Origin: Candidatus Methanofastidiosia archaeon
Lineage (GTDB): Archaea; Methanobacteriota_B; Thermococci; Methanofastidiosales; Methanofastidiosaceae
NCBI GenBank assembly: GCA_003558335.1
Contig: PWMA01000068.1
Location: forward strand, 1 to 13,680
Direction: 5' to 3'
Length of the DNA: 13,680 bases
In this document: positions 1 through 6,843 of the stretch, piece after piece
How positions within the stretch are numbered: position 1 is the first letter of the stretch
Layout: the number at the start of each line of letters is the position of its first letter
Made by a program: the position numbers and the translations under genes
Notes under the pieces: model-generated
Told to the model about the DNA's origin: nothing
What the model saw: only the letters and a program-made list of their open reading frames with translations
Database searches by the model: none

Positions 1-172
1 CCAGTTTCTTTTCATGAACAGTTAGGGTTAGCAAAAGGTTTAAGCTTTACGGTCGAATTATTCAACAAAGCATTTAGATAGGAAAGACATAATAAGGCAC
101 AGAGGTATGGGGCCTATATCTGAAACAGAAATGGAAAATATGTTAAAAACTGCAGAAAAATTAGGGAAGTGA
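1..172 (+). pseudogene. 3' end of unrecognised gene, apparent frame change
   Basis: The left edge holds the tail of a gene I cannot name. From base 1, frame 1 reads a protein-like stretch (HEQLGLAKGLSFTVELFNKAF) and ends at TAG 79-81. Frame 2 is open from about 44 and continues as RKDIIRHRGMGPISETEMEN and an amphipathic helix ending ...AEKLGK, with TGA at 170-172. Loss of one base near 79 would join them into a single C-terminus. The second part ends 1 bp before the ATG of the next gene, whose Shine-Dalgarno sequence lies in this tail, so the two genes were probably co-transcribed. Alternatives are an authentic frameshift mutation, a base error in the assembly, a +1 recoding event at AGA-TAG, or two unrelated frames. 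The protein family is not identified. Confidence 0.4.
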
Positions 173-173
173 C

Positions 174-1157
174 ATGTTGAAAGATTATTTAAAGCCAAAG
201 ATAGTTGTTAGTAAATGCATAGAGTTTGACTCTTGCAGGTACAACGGCCAGATGATTTCAAGCGATTTTGTAAAAGAATTAAAATCATTAGTTGAATTTA
301 TTCCAATATGTCCTGAATATGAGATAGGGCTTGGAGTTCCTAGAGATCCTATAAGGATTGTTTCATACGATGGAAGTTTAAAATTAATTCAACCTAAAAC
401 TGAAAAAGATGTTACTAGTGATATGGTAAACTTTGCCAATTATTTTTTAAATAGTTTAAATGAGGTAGATGGTTTCATTTTAAAATCAAAATCCCCTTCA
501 TGTGGAATCAAAGATGTTAAAATCTATTCTGGAAGTGGACCCCCTCCTAAAGATTCCAAAGGCTCTGGATTTTTCGGTAACGCAGTTATAGAAAAATATT
601 CCAATCTTGCAATAGAAGAAGAAGGAAGATTGTTAAATCCTATAATAAAACAACACTTTCTTACAAAGATATATGCGCTTAGAAGATATAGAGAAGTAAA
701 AAAAACAAGATCAAAAAAAGATTTAGTTGATTATCAATCTCACAATAAATTATTATTTGGAGCATACAGTCAAAAAGAAACTAAAGAACTTGGTAGAATA
801 GTTGCTAATATGCACAAATTTCCGCTTGATATAATATTTGAAAAATATGAAGAACATTTATATGTCCTACTTTCAAAACCTCCACGATGCCATCCAAATA
901 TAAATATACTTTTGCATGGATTTGGATACGTTTCTAAAAATCTTAATAAAAAAGAAAAGGAATTTTTCTTTGATGCTTTAGACAAATATAGGAATGGTAA
1001 AGTCTCATTGGCAGTTCCTACAAATATCTTAAAGTCTTGGGTCTTAAGATTTGGCATAAATTATCTGGAAAATCAGAGTTTTTTTGAGCCCTATCCAGAT
1101 CAGTTAATGTCCGTTGAAGATGTTAACGCTTGTGAAGTTAGAGATTACTGGCGTTGA
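174..1157 (+). CDS. DUF523-DUF1722 protein, TudS-like putative desulfurase
   Basis: 327 residues with two domains. Residues about 8-150 are DUF523, with the hallmark segments VSKC, RYNG, PICPEYEIGLGVPRDPIR and SKSPSCG. Residues about 190-310 are DUF1722 (YbgA-like), ending in the typical FEPYPDQL. A bacterial DUF523 protein, TudS, is an oxygen-sensitive [4Fe-4S] thiouracil desulfurase whose cluster is held by three cysteines. Cys15, Cys46 and Cys110 here occupy the three conserved positions, so a cluster and a desulfurase-type reaction are plausible but inferred. The role of DUF1722 is unknown. The ATG at 174 is supported by GGAAGTGA immediately upstream, inside the preceding gene's end. The gene converges on the next with 2 bp between the stops. 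The family call is firm; the substrate is not known. Confidence 0.85.
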   Translation: MLKDYLKPKIVVSKCIEFDSCRYNGQMISSDFVKELKSLVEFIPICPEYEIGLGVPRDPIRIVSYDGSLKLIQPKTEKDVTSDMVNFANYFLNSLNEVDGFILKSKSPSCGIKDVKIYSGSGPPPKDSKGSGFFGNAVIEKYSNLAIEEEGRLLNPIIKQHFLTKIYALRRYREVKKTRSKKDLVDYQSHNKLLFGAYSQKETKELGRIVANMHKFPLDIIFEKYEEHLYVLLSKPPRCHPNINILLHGFGYVSKNLNKKEKEFFFDALDKYRNGKVSLAVPTNILKSWVLRFGINYLENQSFFEPYPDQLMSVEDVNACEVRDYWR

Positions 1158-1159
1158 GC

Positions 1160-1639
1160 TCAGCCTTTCTTAAATGCTTTTATCTCTTCAACTTCGGTAA
1201 GTTTCCAGACAATACTCCTTTTTTCTTTTTTTATAGCTTCTAAAGGCTCTTCTGGTGAGTGCCCTAAAACAATCATTACATTTTTTGATAAATTTCTATT
1301 TTTTATCATACTTACAAAATCATTTCTGATTTTTTCTTCATCTTTTTCATTTTTGACCTCAACTAGCTTTCCCGAAAGTATCATGAAACTAAAATCTGAA
1401 AAATCATGCTCGTATCTTTCTATTTCTACCAATACATATGGGTAATCTCTAAAATAAGATATCTTTTTTCCATAATTTGTCGATAAAAAGTACATATGCC
1501 TACCATCGAAAATATACAAAAGAGGGGCGATATAAGGGTACCTATCACCTCTAAATACAATTCTACATATATATTGATTTGTAATTAGTTCATCATACTC
1601 TTGTTTTTCCATCTTTGGAATTTTTACTATGTTTTTCAT
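1160..1639 (-). CDS. Pyridoxamine 5'-phosphate oxidase family (FMN-binding split barrel) protein
   Basis: 159 residues with the compact split beta-barrel of the PNPOx-like/flavin-reductase superfamily. The N-terminal IPKMEKQEYDELI, then CRIVFRGDRYPYIAPLLY, HMYFLSTNYGKKISYFRDYP and YVLVEIER, match a subgroup that includes NimA-type nitroimidazole-resistance proteins and many uncharacterised archaeal proteins. Members usually dimerise and bind FMN, F420 or sometimes heme. Nothing in the sequence decides which cofactor or substrate is used, and it lacks the C-terminal region of true PdxH, so pyridoxal synthesis is unlikely. A single gene with its own TATA box; no Shine-Dalgarno sequence is visible before the ATG. 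It is divergent from the MATE gene and converges on the DUF523 gene. Confidence 0.8.
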   Translation of the reverse strand: MKNIVKIPKMEKQEYDELITNQYICRIVFRGDRYPYIAPLLYIFDGRHMYFLSTNYGKKISYFRDYPYVLVEIERYEHDFSDFSFMILSGKLVEVKNEKDEEKIRNDFVSMIKNRNLSKNVMIVLGHSPEEPLEAIKKEKRSIVWKLTEVEEIKAFKKG

Positions 1640-1670
1640 AATCTAAAATATGAATTTAACTATTAAAATC

Positions 1671-1680
1671 TTTTTATAAA
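1671..1680 (-). promoter_or_regulatory. TATA box of the split-barrel gene
   Basis: TTTATAAAAA on the minus strand, centred about 37 bp upstream of the ATG. This puts transcription start near 1650 and leaves a leader of about 11 nt without a Shine-Dalgarno sequence. Confidence 0.55.
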
Positions 1681-1717
1681 GACATGGCCGTGTAATGCCA
1701 AACTAAACAATGATAGT

Positions 1718-1727
1718 TTTATAAATT
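1718..1727 (+). promoter_or_regulatory. TATA box of the MATE gene
   Basis: TTTATAAATT lies about 47 bp before the MATE ATG. The expected start of transcription is near 1748, giving a leader of about 22 nt. It stands back to back with the minus-strand TATA at 1671-1680, so about 40 bp separate two divergent core promoters. Confidence 0.5.
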
Positions 1728-1769
1728 GTATTTAACTTTGAAAATCTATTAGGTTAAATAGGCTAGTCT

Positions 1770-3152
1770 ATGTCAGAAAATATTATTCAACAAAAAAATA
1801 ATAATTATACCGAAGGCATCAAAATTCTTTTGGGAGATCCTAAAAGAGCCATACTTAAACTAGCCATGCCTATGATAATAGCCATGCTTGTTCAGACTCT
1901 ATATAGCTTTGCCGATGCATTATGGGTTTCTTTTTTAGGGCCAGACGCTTTATCTGCAATAGGTTTTTTCTTCCCATTTTTTTTCATGATTATTGCAATA
2001 GGTGCAGGAATTGGTATGGGGGGGAGTGCAGCTATATCAAGATTTATTGGTTCAAATAAAAAGAAAGAAGCCGATAATGTAGCCGCACACACAATTGTTT
2101 TAATGATTATAATGGGAGTTATTATTACAATTCCTTTTTTTGTATTCTCAAGAAACATTTTTGAATTAATGGGCGCTGGAAATGTAATAGATAATGCAAC
2201 TATTTATGCTAGAATTATGTTTGGAGGAACTCTTCTTATTTTTTTCTCAAATGTTTCTAACTCGATTCTTAGAGGTGATGGTGATACTAAGAGGTCTATG
2301 TATGCTATGACTTTTGGTTCAATCTTAAATATAATACTTGATCCCATATTTATATATACCTTTGAACTAGGAGTTGCAGGCGCTGCTTGGGCTACACTAG
2401 TTTCTATGGCTGTATCTTCTAGCATACTGTTTTACTGGCTTTTTATCAAGAAAAATAGTTACGTATCGATTAATCTTTCTAATTTTAGATTTCGTAAGTA
2501 TATTTTATTTGATATATTAAGGGTAGGAATACCTTTTTCCTTATCTCAATTGCTAATGTCATTTTCTATTTTGGTTTTGAATCTAGTTGTAGTATTTGTT
2601 GGTGGAACTGACGGAGTTGCAGTATACACTACCGGTTGGCGTATAGTAATGTTTGGAACTCTGCCTTTAGTTGGAATATCAACTGCTGTTACAGCTGTCA
2701 CTGGTGCAGCATATGGGGCAAAAGAATTAAAAAAATTAGATATAGCCTATATGTACTCTGTAAAAATAGGCTTTTATCTAGAAATTTTTGTCGCCACGGC
2801 AGTTTTTATATTTGCACCTCAAATAGCTTCAATTTTTACTCAGGCTGAAGGGGGGATGAGAATTTTCGATGATTTGGTAAGTTTTTTGAGAATCACTGCT
2901 GTTTTTTATCCTTTAGTGTCTTTTGGCATTTTTTCTTCAGCTTTGTTCCAAGGTGTGGGTAAAGGTATTAATGCTCTCATACTTGCTCTACTAAGAACAA
3001 TAATATTTGCAGCACCTTTGTCCTACTTTCTTGCAATACCTATTGGGATGGGGCTTGATGGAGCTTGGTGGGGCTTAGTTTTAGGCAACGTTTTGGGGGC
3101 AATTACTTCCTTTGTTTGGGCAAGGGTATATATTAAAGGATTAATCGAATAA
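1770..3152 (+). CDS. MATE family multidrug/Na+ (or H+) antiporter
   Basis: 460 residues, the usual length for MATE exporters (12 membrane helices in two six-helix MatE bundles). After a polar N-terminus of about 25 residues, the first bundle starts at AILKLAMPMIIAMLVQTLY. Family landmarks are SFADALWVSFLG, the glycine-rich GAGIGMGGSAAISRFIG, SNSILRGDGDTKRSM, NIILDPIFIY and GVAGAAWAT. The second bundle begins near residue 245 (DILRVGIPFSLSQLL), with TGWRIVMFGTLPLVG and AVTAVTGAAYGA. MATE proteins expel cationic drugs or metabolites across the cytoplasmic membrane in exchange for Na+ or H+; the substrate here is unknown. It is monocistronic: it has its own TATA box upstream, and NAC follows with a separate promoter. 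Confidence 0.9.
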   Translation: MSENIIQQKNNNYTEGIKILLGDPKRAILKLAMPMIIAMLVQTLYSFADALWVSFLGPDALSAIGFFFPFFFMIIAIGAGIGMGGSAAISRFIGSNKKKEADNVAAHTIVLMIIMGVIITIPFFVFSRNIFELMGAGNVIDNATIYARIMFGGTLLIFFSNVSNSILRGDGDTKRSMYAMTFGSILNIILDPIFIYTFELGVAGAAWATLVSMAVSSSILFYWLFIKKNSYVSINLSNFRFRKYILFDILRVGIPFSLSQLLMSFSILVLNLVVVFVGGTDGVAVYTTGWRIVMFGTLPLVGISTAVTAVTGAAYGAKELKKLDIAYMYSVKIGFYLEIFVATAVFIFAPQIASIFTQAEGGMRIFDDLVSFLRITAVFYPLVSFGIFSSALFQGVGKGINALILALLRTIIFAAPLSYFLAIPIGMGLDGAWWGLVLGNVLGAITSFVWARVYIKGLIE

Positions 3153-3187
3153 TAATCCAATGGTAAGACACTTAAAAAATAGTAAAC

Positions 3188-3197
3188 CTTATATTTT
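3188..3197 (+). promoter_or_regulatory. TATA box of the NAC gene
   Basis: CTTATATTTT precedes the NAC start by about 31 bp, predicting transcription start near 3218. The following T-rich run (3194-3204, TTTTTTCTTTT) could also terminate the upstream MATE transcript, so terminator and promoter would overlap. Confidence 0.45.
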
Positions 3198-3204
3198 TTC
3201 TTTT
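3194..3204 (+). terminator. Oligo-T terminator candidate after MATE
   Basis: Six T, C, then four T, starting about 40 bp past the MATE stop. Archaeal RNA polymerase can terminate at such runs without a hairpin. The run lies inside the NAC promoter region. Confidence 0.35.
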
Positions 3205-3223
3205 ACTATCTTTGTTAGGTGTT

Positions 3224-3565
3224 ATGATGTATCCGAAGATGGATCAAAGAAAGATGCAAAAGATGATGAAACAGATGGGCGTATCAACCAAAGATATACC
3301 TGCTGAAAAAGTTATTATTTTTACAAAAGATGCAAAAATGATCTTTGATAATCCTCAAGTAACTGAAACTACTATGATGGGACAAAAAACATATCAGCTT
3401 GCAGGCAATTTTAGAGAAGAAGCAACTGAAGTTGAAATTATAATTGCTGATGACGACGTTGAATTAGTTGTTGCTCAAACTGGGATTGAGAAAGAAAAAG
3501 CAAAAGATCTACTAATAAAAAATAAAGGGGATATAGCCGCAACAATTATGGAACTCCAAAAATAA
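3224..3565 (+). CDS. nac: Nascent polypeptide-associated complex protein (archaeal NAC)
   Basis: 113 residues from ATG 3224. Archaeal NAC is a homodimer that binds ribosomes and shields emerging nascent chains. The order is as expected: a Met/Lys-rich N-terminal segment (PKMDQRKMQKMMKQMG), a NAC beta-barrel with the sequence MIFDNPQVTETTMMGQKTYQ, a short linker, and a C-terminal UBA domain (DDVELVVAQTGIEKEKAKDL to IMELQK). An in-frame TTG at 3212 would add four residues, but AGGTG at 3217-3221 sits properly for the ATGs at 3224 or 3227 and not for that TTG. The stop codon directly abuts the argD stop on the other strand. This is one of the clearest archaeal markers in the window. Confidence 0.9.
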   Translation: MMYPKMDQRKMQKMMKQMGVSTKDIPAEKVIIFTKDAKMIFDNPQVTETTMMGQKTYQLAGNFREEATEVEIIIADDDVELVVAQTGIEKEKAKDLLIKNKGDIAATIMELQK

Positions 3566-4735
3566 TCAAAATGAGTTTTTCATTATTTCTACAGCTTTTT
3601 TGATCTCTTTTTCTGAAACGATCAATGGGGGAACAAGTCTAACTACTTTGTCCCTAGTACAGTTAATTAGAAGATTGTTTTCAAAGCACTTTTTTACAAA
3701 GCTACCACATGGATCATCAAATTCCATTCCTAACATAAGGCCTTTTCCTCTAATATCTTTAAAAGATATTTCACTCTTTACTAATTGCAATTTCTTTATT
3801 AGGTATTCTCCCATTTTTTTAGAATTTTCAATTAATTTTTCTGATTCAATAGTATTCATCACAGTAAGTCCTACTGATGTAGAAAGAGGATTTCCTCCAA
3901 AAGTAGTCCCATGATCTCCATGATGTAAACAATCGGAGATCTCTTTTTTTGCAACTATCGCTCCTAATGGAACGCCCCCTCCAAGTGCCTTTGCCACAGT
4001 AATTATATCTGGTTTAATATCATAATGTTGGAAAGCAAACCATTTACCAGTTCTCCCCATGCCTGATTGAATCTCATCAAAAATTATTAATATTTCTTTA
4101 TCTTCTCTTAGATCAGAAAGCGTTTTCATAAAATCTTTTGATGCAATGTTTATTCCGCCTTCTCCCTGTATTGGCTCAACTAACAACCCTCCTGTTTTAT
4201 TGCTAACTTTTTCAAGGACATCATTTACATCATTAAATTGGGCCCTTTTAAATCCTGGAGGGAAAGGACCAAAACCTGATCTATACTTGTCTTTATCTGT
4301 AGTTGTAAGTGTAGTGATAGTTCTCCCATGAAAAGAGTTTGAAAAATATATTATTTCATCTTTATTTTTTTTAGAATTAAAACGTCTTGCTAATTTAATT
4401 GCACCTTCATTTGCTTCAGCACCACTATTACAAAAAAAAGCCCTGTCAAGTCCAGACACTTCACACAGTTTTTTTGCTAAGAGATACTGAGAAGGGATGT
4501 GGTAGAAGTTACTAACATGGATCAATTTTTTTGCTTGATCTGATATTGATTTGACTATATTAGGATGCGCATGACCCAGGCAATTTACAGCTATACCGGC
4601 TAAAAAATCAAGATATTTTATATCTTCAGAAGAATAAAGATAACAGCCTTCACCTCTTTCTACAACTAAAGGATATCTTCCATATGTATTAAAAACATAA
4701 TCACTTTCTAGTTTTTTTGCTTCTTCTACATTCAT
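3566..4735 (-). CDS. argD: Acetylornithine aminotransferase
   Basis: PLP-dependent class III aminotransferase. It interconverts N-acetylglutamate semialdehyde and N2-acetylornithine with glutamate as amino donor, in the cytoplasm. Visible landmarks, numbered from the ATG chosen here: AGIAVNCLGHAHP, NSGAEANE (about 103-110), FSNSFHGRT, IFDEIQSGMGRTG with the PLP-contacting Asp220, and VAKALGGGVPLGA with the Schiff-base Lys249. I prefer the ATG at 4735 (389 residues) over one two codons upstream at 4741. AGAGGT lies directly against 4741 but is 6 nt from 4735. It follows argJ by a few bases in an argJ-argD operon, and the argJ TAG is part of the argD Shine-Dalgarno region. A related role with acetyl-lysine or succinyl-ornithine cannot be excluded, but the neighbour favours arginine synthesis. 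Confidence 0.92.
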   Translation of the reverse strand: MNVEEAKKLESDYVFNTYGRYPLVVERGEGCYLYSSEDIKYLDFLAGIAVNCLGHAHPNIVKSISDQAKKLIHVSNFYHIPSQYLLAKKLCEVSGLDRAFFCNSGAEANEGAIKLARRFNSKKNKDEIIYFSNSFHGRTITTLTTTDKDKYRSGFGPFPPGFKRAQFNDVNDVLEKVSNKTGGLLVEPIQGEGGINIASKDFMKTLSDLREDKEILIIFDEIQSGMGRTGKWFAFQHYDIKPDIITVAKALGGGVPLGAIVAKKEISDCLHHGDHGTTFGGNPLSTSVGLTVMNTIESEKLIENSKKMGEYLIKKLQLVKSEISFKDIRGKGLMLGMEFDDPCGSFVKKCFENNLLINCTRDKVVRLVPPLIVSEKEIKKAVEIMKNSF

Positions 4736-4745
4736 AAACATACCT

Positions 4746-5933
4746 CTATGTGTGGTATTGAGAATTTATTTTTACATAATCATAAGATAGATCACAACCC
4801 CACGCCTTTGAAGAAAAATCTCCTAAGTTAATGTTAATTCTTATTATAACAGGGTCTTTTTTAAATTCTTTACTTGCCTCTTCTTTTGGAATATCTGTTC
4901 CTTTGCCGTTTTTTACAATGTTAAGCTCACCTATATAAACGTCAATTCTTTCCAATTCTATCTCCGCCCCAGAATAGCCCACAGCAGCCATAATTCTTCC
5001 CCAGTTGGGATCTTCTCCAAATATTGCAGACTTAACCAAACTTGACGATATAACTGCTTTAGAAACTTTATTTGCATCTTCTTGACTTTTTGCACCATAA
5101 CATTGACACTCTACAAGTTTTGTGGCTCCCTCTCCATCCCTTGCAATTTTTTTGGCAAGCTCTATACAAACAAAATCTAAAGCATTCTTAAAACTTTGAA
5201 TTTTATTTTCTGTATCTATTTTTATATTTGAAAGGCCATTTGCTAGAATAACAACGGAATCATTTGTACTTGTATCTCCATCAACAGATATCACGTTAAA
5301 GGATTTATCAACAGAAGTTTTAAGACAATCTTTTAGTATTTCTGAAGGTACTTCGGCATCAGTAAATATAAAACATAACATTGTTGCCATATTCGGATTA
5401 ATCATCCCACTTCCTTTAGCGACGGCAGATATAGTATAACCTTCACTTTCAACTGTTATTTCTTTACTTACCAAATCTGTTGTGAGTATAGCATTTGCAA
5501 TATTTTTAGATGCCCTATCCGAGACATCCAATAAAGGAACAGTTTTATCTATTGCATTTATCATTTTTTTCATAGGCAATGGGATTCCTATTTTTCCTGT
5601 AGAAAAAACAAGACAGTCTTCTTTTTTTATATCTAATTTCTGACTTGTGTACTCGGCTGTATAGAGTGCGTCTTCCATTCCTTTTGCACCTGTGCAAGCA
5701 TTTGCAAAACCACTATTACAAACTATAACCTGAGCTTTTCCATCGGAAATAAATTCACGATCTAATAGCACAGGCGCGGCAGCAGCTTTGTTTTTAGTGA
5801 ATACTCCTGCGGCATTGCACAATTTTTCAGAATAAATGATGGTAAAATCTAGTTTTTCTTTTTTAAATCCTGCATGAATTCCTTGCCCCTTAATACCTTT
5901 GACCTTTGTAATGCCCGAATCGATGACCCTCAT
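4746..5933 (-). CDS. argJ: Glutamate N-acetyltransferase / ornithine acetyltransferase
   Basis: 395 residues, full length for ArgJ. The enzyme moves the acetyl group from N-acetylornithine to glutamate, releasing ornithine and recycling the acetyl group; bifunctional forms also use acetyl-CoA. The precursor cleaves itself at KGSGMINPNM-AT-ML, which here places the cut between Ala183 and Thr184, with Thr184 becoming the N-terminal nucleophile of the beta chain. FSTG (110-113) supplies the expected oxyanion-hole Thr-Gly. The C-terminal GEDPNWGRIMAAVGYSGA block is intact. First gene of an argJ-argD operon; argB and argC are not in the window. Whether it is mono- or bifunctional cannot be told from sequence alone. 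The minus-strand TATA box lies about 35 bp upstream of the ATG. Confidence 0.94.
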   Translation of the reverse strand: MRVIDSGITKVKGIKGQGIHAGFKKEKLDFTIIYSEKLCNAAGVFTKNKAAAAPVLLDREFISDGKAQVIVCNSGFANACTGAKGMEDALYTAEYTSQKLDIKKEDCLVFSTGKIGIPLPMKKMINAIDKTVPLLDVSDRASKNIANAILTTDLVSKEITVESEGYTISAVAKGSGMINPNMATMLCFIFTDAEVPSEILKDCLKTSVDKSFNVISVDGDTSTNDSVVILANGLSNIKIDTENKIQSFKNALDFVCIELAKKIARDGEGATKLVECQCYGAKSQEDANKVSKAVISSSLVKSAIFGEDPNWGRIMAAVGYSGAEIELERIDVYIGELNIVKNGKGTDIPKEEASKEFKKDPVIIRININLGDFSSKAWGCDLSYDYVKINSQYHT

Positions 5934-5963
5934 TAAATCCCTTTACTAAAGAACAATGAAAGA

Positions 5964-5973
5964 TATATAAAAT
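5964..5973 (-). promoter_or_regulatory. TATA box of argJ-argD
   Basis: TTTTATATAT on the minus strand, centred about 35 bp before the argJ ATG and predicting a leader of about 10 nt. The inverted repeat at 5975-5994 lies directly upstream, where a regulator could affect TBP/TFB loading. Confidence 0.55.
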
Positions 5974-5974
5974 T

Positions 5975-5994
5975 AATGTTATTTTTATAACATT
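5975..5994. repeat. Perfect 8-bp inverted repeat next to the argJ TATA box
   Basis: AATGTTAT-TTTT-ATAACATT, with both arms exact. It sits immediately upstream of the argJ TATA box in a region between divergent genes, so it is a candidate operator. The half-site AATGTT/AACATT recurs at 6055-6060 and 6099-6104. In such AT-rich DNA a chance palindrome is possible. Confidence 0.5.
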
Positions 5995-6054
5995 TAAATA
6001 TAAAAAATAAAAAATATGGGGTATTTAAAATAAAATCTACGGATATAGCTATTG

Positions 6055-6104
6055 AATGTTTTATTTTATATGAATTAAGGTTTTATAAATAAAAATAAAA
6101 CATT
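6055..6104. repeat. 13-bp inverted repeat flanking the lipoprotein-gene TATA box
   Basis: AATGTTTTATTTT at 6055-6067 is exactly reverse-complemented at 6092-6104, with 24 bp between that include the TATA box at 6082-6089. The outer hexamers match those of the 5975-5994 repeat. It could be a repressor or activator pair of sites, or a hairpin in a read-through transcript. Confidence 0.5.
6082..6089 (+). promoter_or_regulatory. TATA box of the Mo-pterin lipoprotein gene
   Basis: TTTATAAA, giving a predicted start of transcription near 6111 and a leader of about 30 nt that carries the GGAGG Shine-Dalgarno sequence at 6128-6132. The box is enclosed by the arms of the 13-bp inverted repeat. Confidence 0.5.
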
Positions 6105-6140
6105 ATTAAATATTAAAATTAATCATTGGAGGATGAAACT

Positions 6141-6800
6141 TTGCATAAAATAATTTTAATAAGCATGATGTCTATTTTGATATTAGCTTCTGGATGCGCA
6201 ACTCATGAGCGGATAAGAGAACTACAATCTGTTGAAATTAGAGAGTACGAGGGAGAGGATCTTTCATCCTTTATAGAGTTTAGAGATACTTCGATAAAAG
6301 GTCCACAAAGAATTGATATTTTAGATTATGAGCTAAAAGTATTCGGTATGGTAAGTAATACTAGGAATTATACTTATGAAGAAGTTTTAGATAACTATCA
6401 AAAATATCAAAAAGTTGTAAAGATATATTGTGTTGAAGGTTGGACATCAAAAAATCTTTGGGAAGGGATATTATTAAAAGATATTTTCAATGAAGCTGGA
6501 CTTGCTCCAAAAGCTTCAACTGTAATATTTCATGCCTATGATGGATATACAACTTCACTTCCAATAGATTATATTATAAAAAATGACATCTTACTTGGGT
6601 ACAAAATAAATGGGATTACATTAACCCCTGGTGCCGGATACCCTTTTACATTAGTTGCAGAGGACAAATGGGGATACAAATGGATAAAGTGGGTTACTAA
6701 AATTGAGATTTCTGATGATGAAGATTACAGAGGATATTGGGAAAGTAGGGGCTATAGCAATATCGGGGATCTAAATAAATCTTTTTATGATTTAAGTTAA
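6141..6800 (+). CDS. Predicted lipoprotein with molybdopterin-oxidoreductase (sulfite-oxidase-fold) domain
   Basis: 219 residues from a TTG start at 6141, chosen because GGAGGATGA (6128-6136) ends its GGAGG core 8 nt before it. A further TTG at 6126 lies upstream of that site. Residues 1-18 form a hydrophobic signal ending ILASG-Cys19, a plausible though not perfect lipobox. The mature part opens with RDTSIKGPQRIDILDYELKV and carries the PF00174 hallmark KIYCVEGW, where Cys97 is the position that ligates Mo in sulfite oxidase, MsrP and plant nitrate reductase. LLGYKINGITLTPGAGYPF and WGYKWIKWVTKIE follow, as in that fold. There is no dimerisation domain, heme domain or twin-arginine motif. 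The reaction is unknown. The protein is likely anchored on the outer face of the membrane. Flanked by its own TATA box and repeats. Confidence 0.8.
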   Translation: MHKIILISMMSILILASGCATHERIRELQSVEIREYEGEDLSSFIEFRDTSIKGPQRIDILDYELKVFGMVSNTRNYTYEEVLDNYQKYQKVVKIYCVEGWTSKNLWEGILLKDIFNEAGLAPKASTVIFHAYDGYTTSLPIDYIIKNDILLGYKINGITLTPGAGYPFTLVAEDKWGYKWIKWVTKIEISDDEDYRGYWESRGYSNIGDLNKSFYDLS

Positions 6801-6814
6801 AATATGCAGAAACC

Positions 6815-6823
6815 TTTTATATT
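6815..6823 (+). promoter_or_regulatory. TATA box of the TspO-like gene
   Basis: TTTATATTA centred 25 bp before the ATG at 6844. Transcription would start at or next to the ATG, a leaderless mRNA. No Shine-Dalgarno sequence is present in the pyrimidine-rich stretch before the ATG. Confidence 0.55.
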
Positions 6824-6843
6824 AATTTTCTTTTTCTCTTATC

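Noticed and set aside
76..123. TAG at 79-81 read as pyrrolysine
   Set aside because: Reading through gives only 13 more residues before TGA, with no protein-like pattern, while the other frame continues convincingly. Also, argJ ends with TAG as an ordinary stop.
770..1057. Minus-strand open frame opposite the DUF1722 domain
   Set aside because: The plus-strand domain is clearly conserved, and the antisense frame has no features of its own.
3212..3223. TTG at 3212 as NAC start
   Set aside because: AGGTG at 3217-3221 falls inside this extension and is placed for the ATG at 3224 or 3227.
3600..3914. Open frame on the plus strand opposite argD
   Set aside because: It lies entirely inside the well-supported argD gene, has no recognisable family, and no promoter or ribosome site.
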